Assembly: GCF_000150275.1 (NCBI RefSeq)
Contig: NW_002060948.1
Location: 1,862,251 to 1,926,250 of the forward strand
Origin: Trichoplax adhaerens
Taxonomy: Eukaryota; Placozoa; Uniplacotomia; Trichoplacea; Trichoplacidae
Direction of reading: 5' to 3'
Length of the DNA stretch: 64,000 nucleotides
Position 1 is the first letter of the stretch. Each line of letters opens with the position of its first letter. Below the pieces are notes generated by a model. That model was not told where the DNA came from. It did not search any database and saw only the letters and a program-made list of their open reading frames with translations. Both the position numbers and the translations under genes were made by a program. Of the stretch, positions 59,901 through 64,000 are shown in pieces.

Positions 59901-60028
59901 GAAACAGAAGGAGGAAGAGATCGAGCATAATGAAGAGCATGAGCGATATTTACAATCATGTTACATCAAACGCATCCAAGAAGAAGTCCTTCAGGGACAG
60001 CCATGATGAAGGTTCACTTATCAATTAA
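38885..60028 (+). CDS. Gene C: complete giant Jagged-like protein, about 62 EGFs, about 2994 aa
   Basis: Forty exons join in frame from the ATG at 38885 to the TAA at 60026-60028, total 8985 bases. Order: signal peptide, MNNL, truncated DSL, 12 single-EGF exons, a DOS-type pair of compact EGFs, nine single-EGF exons, multi-EGF exons, one last EGF, VWC-type region, membrane-proximal module, transmembrane helix and a tail of about 230 residues. The plan and intron phases match gene A closely, so both come from one large ancestor. Most EGFs of the 3' half carry calcium-binding starts and O-fucose/O-glucose consensus sites, as in Notch and Jagged. Introns over 300 bases at 38948-39649, 42034-42338, 43056-43422, 43806-44216, 45069-45482, 48386-48711, 48829-49282, 56601-57394 and 58518-58966 show nothing I can interpret. 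Confidence 0.9.
39650..39943 (+). CDS. Gene C exon 2: MNNL-type domain, first part
   Basis: Ninety-eight codons, phase 0-0. [19 protein letters not shown] with a fourth cysteine in SCVYGD repeats the MNNL cysteine core; it ends with a W-P as in gene B. It is the same length class as genes A (96) and B (99). Confidence 0.85.
39944..40961 (+). other. Gene C intron 2, 1.0 kb
   Basis: Bounded by GTAAGT and TTTTAATAG. AT-rich; I see no exon, repeat or other structure in it. Confidence 0.55.
40962..41178 (+). CDS. Gene C exon 3: end of MNNL plus truncated DSL
   Basis: It starts [14 protein letters not shown] and ends [18 protein letters not shown], again only the first two DSL cysteines. The next intron is 163 bases (41179-41341) and leads directly to an EGF. 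Exon length (217) equals that of gene A. Confidence 0.8.
41342..45596 (+). CDS. Gene C exons 4-15: twelve single-EGF exons of alternating type
   Basis: Exon spans: 41342-41458, 41608-41724, 41917-42033, 42339-42452, 42717-42833, 42939-43055, 43423-43539, 43689-43805, 44217-44333, 44556-44675, 44952-45068, 45483-45596. Odd members start D-L/N/T-x-x-C and end G-Y/F-T-G; even members have D-W-T-G (or D-W-S-G, D-W-I-G, D-M-T-G) before the last cysteine. All are phase 1-1. Confidence 0.85.
45696..46650 (+). CDS. Gene C exons 16-18: two compact DOS-type EGFs in mid-array
   Basis: Exons 45696-45759, 45891-45952 and 46579-46650 join in frame (phases 1-2, 2-1, 1-1) to [14 protein letters not shown], then [15 protein letters not shown], then [13 protein letters not shown]. 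This follows the Jagged sequence right after DSL (ICRQGC-x-x-x-HGSC, CRCQYGWQGLYCDKC, GCVHGIC, WQCLC). These short, tightly spaced EGFs form the DOS motif (Delta and OSM-11) in Jagged, Delta and DLK proteins. Here they sit after twelve ordinary EGFs. The exons are too short to appear as long open frames, but the frame and cysteine match are convincing. Confidence 0.8.
46101..46577. repeat. Four tandem copies of about 120 bp in a gene C intron
   Basis: Copies begin near 46101, 46221, 46341 and 46462, each with TTCAGTA-x-TATT-x-CAATT, CGTAACCATTAAA, AAGA-x-TATCTACTCGTCTT and TTTTTCGTTTAGTAACATT. The period is very regular. The array fills the intron between exons 17 and 18 of the DOS-type pair. 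Confidence 0.85.
46740..50435 (+). CDS. Gene C exons 19-27: nine single-EGF exons
   Basis: Exon spans: 46740-46856, 47505-47618, 47754-47870, 48014-48127, 48269-48385, 48712-48828, 49283-49399, 49496-49609, 50319-50435. They continue the strict alternation of D-L/N-N-x-C and N/G/D-I-N-E-C types seen upstream of the DOS pair. All are phase 1-1 with 114 or 117 bases. Confidence 0.85.
47022..47262. repeat. Three tandem copies of about 81 bp in a gene C intron
   Basis: Copies near 47022, 47103 and 47184 share AGTAAGTCATA, ATATATTTG, AAATAT and ACTATTATGTCACTGTGCATTAGCA. The intron is 46857-47504. Confidence 0.8.
50546..51736 (+). CDS. Gene C exons 28-30: five-EGF, one-EGF and two-EGF exons
   Basis: Exon 28 (50546-51118) holds five EGFs, exon 29 (51275-51388) one, and exon 30 (51506-51736) two. 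Linkers are calcium-binding (N-I-N-E-C, N-I-D-E-C). This corresponds to the switch to multi-EGF exons seen at 7593 in gene A. Confidence 0.85.
51772..52083. repeat. Two tandem copies of about 153 bp in a gene C intron
   Basis: TTTACTGAT, ATTTATCTATTATTTTTCT, ACTTTTTAA and CGTATAATC occur twice in the same order. The intron is 51737-52184. Confidence 0.75.
52185..53695 (+). CDS. Gene C exons 31-32: eight-EGF exon plus continuation
   Basis: Exon 31 (52185-53146) encodes eight full EGFs and half of a ninth, ending at C3 plus Leu (phase 0). Exon 32 (53368-53695) finishes it, adds two full EGFs and starts another, ending RHG in phase 1. Repeats such as NECQSQPC recur with few changes, suggesting recent internal duplication. 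Confidence 0.85.
53150..53360. repeat. Two tandem copies of about 114 bp in a gene C intron
   Basis: AATGGTTTATTG-x-ATAGA, ATAGC-x-ACCAAT, and CGTTTTATGACT occur twice. The two copies make up nearly the whole intron 53147-53367. Confidence 0.8.
53942..55673 (+). CDS. Gene C exon 33: giant exon with 14 full and two partial EGFs
   Basis: A 1732-base exon with no stop. It begins with GTCNDF, completing the EGF of exon 32, and ends NGYNCTCL (phase 2). One unit is linked without the usual N-I-x-E-C start: [18 protein letters not shown], the same oddity as in gene A exon 31. One unit is two residues short (CFGYTGVNC). It is the counterpart of gene A exon 31. Confidence 0.85.
55618..56190. repeat. 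Three tandem copies of about 188 bp that include the end of an EGF exon
   Basis: Copy 1 is the functional 3' end of exon 33 plus its donor and intron start. Copies 2 (from 55807) and 3 (from 55995) lie inside the intron and repeat GGGACCATGTACAGATAAAA and the CTTGCATGTGAGT or TTTGCTTTTAAG border with increasing decay, followed by TTACTATAAGAAGTAACCTT. The intronic copies no longer encode an intact EGF half. Confidence 0.85.
56230..57508 (+). CDS. Gene C exons 34-35: last EGFs
   Basis: Exon 34 (56230-56600) completes the split EGF (PGFTGVTC) and adds three. Exon 35 (57395-57508) adds one starting EIDHC. Gene A exon 32 has the same plan: one completed EGF plus three. Confidence 0.85.
57571..57830. 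repeat. Two tandem copies of about 138 bp in a gene C intron, duplicating the acceptor region
   Basis: ATAAATATTG, CTAGTCAT, CAAGA-x-AACTTA, AACCTC-x-AAAATCAAC and CTTTTTTAGTTAC / CTTTTAGTTAC occur twice. The second TTTTAG is the real acceptor of the VWC exon at 57826; the first is a copy of it. Confidence 0.75.
57826..58261 (+). CDS. Gene C exons 36-37: VWC-type cysteine-rich region
   Basis: Exon 36 (57826-57926) gives [19 protein letters not shown], the VWC core. Exon 37 (58037-58261) begins IWCGPTAC and carries CGQNDTC and VKPPC, the Jagged-type second half. Confidence 0.85.
58380..59081 (+). CDS. Gene C exons 38-39: membrane-proximal module
   Basis: Exon 38 (58380-58517, 138 bases, phase 0-0) reads [18 protein letters not shown] and a second cysteine; exon 39 (58967-59081) is an alanine/leucine-rich segment. 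Lengths and phases equal those of the other genes. Confidence 0.85.
59265..60028 (+). CDS. Gene C exon 40: transmembrane helix and long cytoplasmic tail
   Basis: The helix [19 protein letters not shown] is followed by RRRRRK. The tail has about 230 residues, far longer than in genes B and D, with Ser/Asn-rich and basic stretches and an NPLY motif at 59426-59437. N-P-x-Y motifs can bind PTB-domain proteins and act in endocytosis, which Notch ligands need; the role here is inference. I do not recognise another tail domain. Confidence 0.85.
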
Positions 60029-61941
60029 TCAAGATAGTATCTAGATCTTTTCTCCTTCTTTATTTAATCGATCAACAAATCCTATACTACCTAAACAATT
60101 CATGAAATTTCCTTCATGTTTTAGTTAATACAAAATGTAAATACGTCAAACTTTTTCATTAATTTTCACTTTAGCTTTTTGATTAATAACACATGGACGG
60201 TAAACATCATAAGTTTGCTCCATTAACTCTTGATATGATGATAGTAAATATCTTTCTTGATATATTATGCCCTTTGATATAAAAGAATACGTATAACTAC
60301 ATAATAATTTTGAAGGACTACTTCTAAATCCAAAATTTCTATGCTACATTTTATAAACTGGAAGGTATTAAATCAATTTTTATCCGTTAAAGAAATGGTC
60401 ATAGTATTTTTTACACTTTATTTGAAAGTTGAGTGTCAATATACAGTAACCTATTTTTAATTGTACCTGCTAGTTCGTTTTGATATTGCATATTTACAAA
60501 ATAAGATTTATAGGTACTTATTAATATAACCATTTAATTTCTTTATGCTGCTCAATTTAGTGCATCTTTTATAGCAGAATTACAGTCGTTTACTTGAAGT
60601 AATTTAAATTAAAAGCTTATATGTAGAAATCGATTACATCTATTTTTTTAAATATCATTTTTATTTAGCAATAGCATAAATTGTAACAAGTACCTACTCC
60701 TTATTCATCAATATCGTGTCAAGGGTCATATGTATCGTCTAGATATGCCAATTATTTTCTTACTATTTTAAAGACATACAGGAGGAGCTGTAGTTTCTTC
60801 CAATTTTAATTAACTAGTTTTACAAGTATTATCCAGCCTCCTAAAAACTGCGTAAAAATCTTTTAGTTTAGATTGTATTTGAAATCTCTGCTAAAACATC
60901 ACAATAACGGACATATCGTGATTGATATATTACACCAAATTACAGCTTACCAATTATCGATTGCAGATGAGAAAATAAATTGAAGATCTTAATAAAAATT
61001 AAAATAAAGGCTCTTAAAACTATTATTAACGGATCAATCTCAAACGCATCCAATAATCAGAGATTTTTAAGTTCGATATATCTTTCTACGAAGGCAATCG
61101 ACTTAAAGGTTCAGTAGTATTTTGTTACTTTAAATTGAGAATCTAATCAAACTTTCATTAGCCTTTATTTTAATGAATGATAAGACTGCAGGTAACAATT
61201 ACATCTGATATTCATACAGCTAGATTGTATAGTCTACTTAAGTAATCAATATTTTTTATAACCATTACATTAATAACAGCAATATAAATTTCATACTATT
61301 AATATATGGTGAATACTATGAATTAAAACCAATAAGCGAAATACAAATATCTATGCATGTATTCTGAAGACTTTGTTTAATGAGGTACCGGTAATATTCT
61401 AGCTCACAGTTTTTATATTAACGCTATCCGATGATCATATTATATTAGCATATTCCCGGCATTTACGAAATCGGTTACCAAGAGCAATCTTGGAAGTAGA
61501 ATAATCATTTTAGATAGTTGACTTTTCAATCTTTATGGATTATTATATATTTCTGATAGAAATATATCAATAAGAGTCTAGTATAATAACGTGGTAAGTT
61601 TTTTTCGTGAAATTGTACGTGTATTTGTATTTTATTGCTATTTTCTTCGATATTACCACTCTGTAATGTTGTACTGTTTACTCTATTCCTTCGTTTTAAT
61701 AAAGATGCGTGGAATACGAATGGTTAAGTTACTACACATACAAAATGATTGAATATGAACATATTGGGATTAAAGATCGATTGTAAGTACAAGTAGCAGC
61801 AACATGAATAACAATTTCGTCATTTAATCGCAAAATATATCTTAATTTATTCATTATTACATGTTAGGTCTAGATATAGCCTAATTTAATTAAAAACATC
61901 CGTATATCTTGGATTCTCCTCCTTCGAATCTCATCAGGAAT
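60029..61941. other. 1.9-kb region between convergent genes C and D
   Basis: AT-rich 3' flanks of both genes. AATAAA on the plus strand first appears at 60974-60979, rather far from the gene C stop; ATTAAA is at 60608-60613. No other gene or repeat is recognisable. Confidence 0.5.
61846..61851 (-). other. Candidate poly(A) signal of gene D
   Basis: TTTATT on the plus strand (AATAAA on the minus strand) lies about 90 bases past the stop codon, a plausible distance. Confidence 0.45.
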
Positions 61942-62177
61942 TTATAAATCATGATTAGTAGTAGGATCACAATTGTTGCCTATAGATTCATCTCCGAATG
62001 GACTATAAGGAGAAGTATTTTTGTGGCCGCGATATCTGAATCCACGTGGTGCTCTGAGTTTTATACAATTTCGGAAGGATAGATCCCCTTTGTAAGCATT
62101 CTTTTTGAATACAATTATCACTATCATTACCACAACAATCGCTGCAACGACAGAAATGATAAGTGGTAGGACGAAAT
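61942..62177 (-). CDS. Gene D last exon: transmembrane helix and short tail
   Basis: LPLIISVVAAIVVVMIVIIV is the helix, followed by FKKNAYKG. The tail has about 53 residues, basic then acidic, ending TNHDL. It shows no similarity to the tails of genes B and C. Confidence 0.85.
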
Positions 62178-63927
62178 CTAACAACATGTGAATAAAAACA
62201 ATTATATAAGCAATAAACGATAATTTTTCCTAACTGAAAATGAGTAACTGAAAAATGTATCTGGTTATAATATATAAAAATATTGTAAAGCGGTTCATAT
62301 ATATTTTATCCTTTCCAAGAAATTTCGTAGATTTGAAATAAACCAGAATTTATGCTAATTAAAATCTCGCTAAGCTGATGAAAATGGCTGTTCTTTTAAA
62401 AAATACAGTTACTTATTCTATTTGTTCTCATGATCGATTGATAATATGTAGAAAATGTAATGTATCTGTATGTCAGTTAGAACATAAAAATACGGTAAAA
62501 AAAGCATGTTTATGGGAAAACCGAAAAGGAGTAACGGAAAGTGCATCTAGCTATCAAATATAATTATTATACAAAGCAAGCTAATGTATTTTTATCCTTT
62601 CCAAGAGATTTCTGAGATTAAGATAAACTAAAATTTATATAAATTAAACTATATATATCAATTAAAATACAAACCCAGTTTAAAAATGGGTACTGTATGG
62701 GGTACTTTGGTCGGTTACATAAAATATCACAAAAATCGTACCGTACGTATATTTAACTAGCTAAGGAAAGTTAAAATTATTTACTATACCATAAGTGTCT
62801 ACAGAATAGTAGATGAACAGTCTTCGTAAACGATAGTGATTAAATCGGTAATCTACTTTTCTTCACGAAAATTATACCTGGCAATCTCCCAGATACATAA
62901 GGTTGCTGAGGTTTGGAAACAGATAGCAAAGATAACACTCGATTAGAGGAGTTACTTCCAATGGATAAAGTAAAAGCTTGTAAAGCTTGCTGCGTTGTCG
63001 AGATTCCCGCAAAACTATGCTACGATGAAAATAATGATTGAGCGTCTTTACAAATATAAATTTCTACGCTACACATTTAATCTAACTATAACATCTGTAG
63101 AGTATCTTAGTGAAGGTATTTACAAATTCGATACGCAAATGTATCCACTCTGGCTTTCTTTCCATTATGTAGCAATCAACAGTTAACAGCTTCTCTACAG
63201 CAAACGATTTCATTCTATCTTGGAGACGAATTGCGTAGCATACTTCCTGCAAAGTGGTTCCCTATGTACCGAGCAAAAGAAACGTTACATGATCGCAAAT
63301 GAATAAAAATCTATCGGAGAAATATCATAATTTAGATCATGCTTATGGCATAGTGATGGAAAATTAATTAATTTCTATTATAGTTTGTAAGAATAGCCAT
63401 AGCAATTGATACGTAGGAACTTGATGTTATCACACAATTATAAAATCAATTTTTACCATTGGTAGTAATCGCGTTGACAGAAAAAATGCTTTAGATAGAC
63501 ACTTTGTTGAGTTTTGATTACCAGAGTTGCATATAATATTCGGTGGTGTAACAAGTGGGCAAACGCCAGTTATATTGCAAGGTGGTGCAAGACATTCAGA
63601 ATTTTGTACATGAAAGCATGTGTGTCCATTAGGGCAAACTTTAGGTCCATTACTATTTAAAGGACAACTAACAGATCCGCACCATACCTAGTGTTGCCGA
63701 TTATATAGCCATATTACACGATAAGTATCGTATTATTTTTGAAGAAATGCGTTTATATTATCTAATAAACTTAAAATAAATCTTGCACAAGGTATCATTT
63801 GAAGCCACATAAATCACCTTAGAGCAAATTGAACGACTACTTCTGCAATTACATGCATTACAATATTCATTCCATTTTTCTCTATTTCTGTACACTTTGC
63901 CACCATATGTACATGAACCAATCAGTA
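61942..63927 (-). CDS. Gene D: 3' part of a fourth Jagged-like gene, N-terminus outside window
   Basis: Five exons join in frame on the minus strand: 63818-63927, 63457-63687, 63124-63261, 62878-63019 and 61942-62177, with the stop TAA at 61944-61942. They encode the VWC-type region, the membrane-proximal module, a transmembrane helix and a short tail. Phases and lengths (110, 231, 138, 142, 236) match genes A-C exon for exon. The EGF array and N-terminal domains must lie right of 64000. It is convergent with gene C, with 1.9 kb between stops. The 62178-62877 intron contains a repeated piece (ATCCTTTCCAAGA at about 62310 and 62597). Confidence 0.85.
62878..63261 (-). CDS. Gene D: membrane-proximal module
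   Basis: Exon 63124-63261 (138 bases) reads GTTLQEVCYAIRLQDRMK and a second cysteine at VDCYIM. Exon 62878-63019 starts HSFAGISTTQQALQAF. An acceptor at 63021-63020 was chosen because it restores phase 0, while the nearby TAG at 63017-63015 does not. Confidence 0.8.
63457..63927 (-). CDS. Gene D: VWC-type cysteine-rich region
   Basis: Exon 63818-63927 gives KWNEYCNACNCRSSRSIC; exon 63457-63687 begins VWCGSVSC and carries CPNGHTC and CLAPPC, as in Jagged. The left border donor is GTAAAA. Confidence 0.85.
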
Positions 63928-64000
63928 CTAATTAGAATCAACAATGTGAAAACATTTTAGAAAATGCAAACAGCTGAAGACTATCATATGAACACTGTGA

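Overview
The window looks like AT-rich nuclear DNA from an animal with short, spliced exons. It carries four neighbouring genes of one family, called genes A, B, C and D here. All are multi-exon genes with GT-AG introns, mostly 100 to 900 bases long, and they encode large type I membrane proteins built from EGF-like repeats. The parts outside the EGF arrays match the Notch-ligand family, and Jagged/Serrate most closely. They have a signal peptide, an MNNL-type N-terminal domain, and a VWC-type cysteine-rich region with the Jagged-like Val-Trp-Cys-Gly signature. A conserved membrane-proximal module, one transmembrane helix and a cytoplasmic tail follow. The base composition, compact introns and EGF style suggest a non-bilaterian animal, possibly a placozoan; this is inference and a sponge or cnidarian is not excluded.

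Layout. Gene A (minus strand, 1-16930) starts at 16930 and runs off the left edge inside its transmembrane exon; 37 exons and about 52 EGF repeats are visible. A 7.2-kb intergenic region (16931-24153) holds a minisatellite at 22555-23375. Gene B (plus, 24154-35572) is complete in 23 exons, with 15 EGF repeats and 1091 residues, close to vertebrate Jagged size. After a 3.3-kb gap, gene C (plus, 38885-60028) is complete in 40 exons, with about 62 EGF repeats and about 2994 residues. Gene D (minus, 61942 to beyond 63927) is tail-to-tail with gene C, and only its last five exons lie in the window.

The most interesting points are these. In the three genes whose N-terminus is visible, the DSL domain (the Notch-binding hallmark) stops after its first two cysteines and the EGF array begins at once. 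Gene C carries, in the middle of its array, two compact EGF modules of the kind that normally follow the DSL domain in Jagged/Delta (DOS-type), split over three small exons. The single-EGF exons of genes A and C alternate strictly between two EGF types, and the alternation is even visible in the base next to each splice donor. The 3' half of genes A and C switches to giant exons holding up to 15 or so EGFs. Gene A has a one-base frame break in its largest exon. Many longer introns contain 2 to 4 diverged tandem copies of 70-190 bp, and in one case the duplicated unit includes the end of an EGF exon and its donor site.

The four proteins probably act at the cell surface as Notch-ligand-like adhesion or signalling proteins. 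Their extracellular plan is conserved and their cytoplasmic tails are unrelated. The incomplete DSL makes classical Notch activation uncertain.
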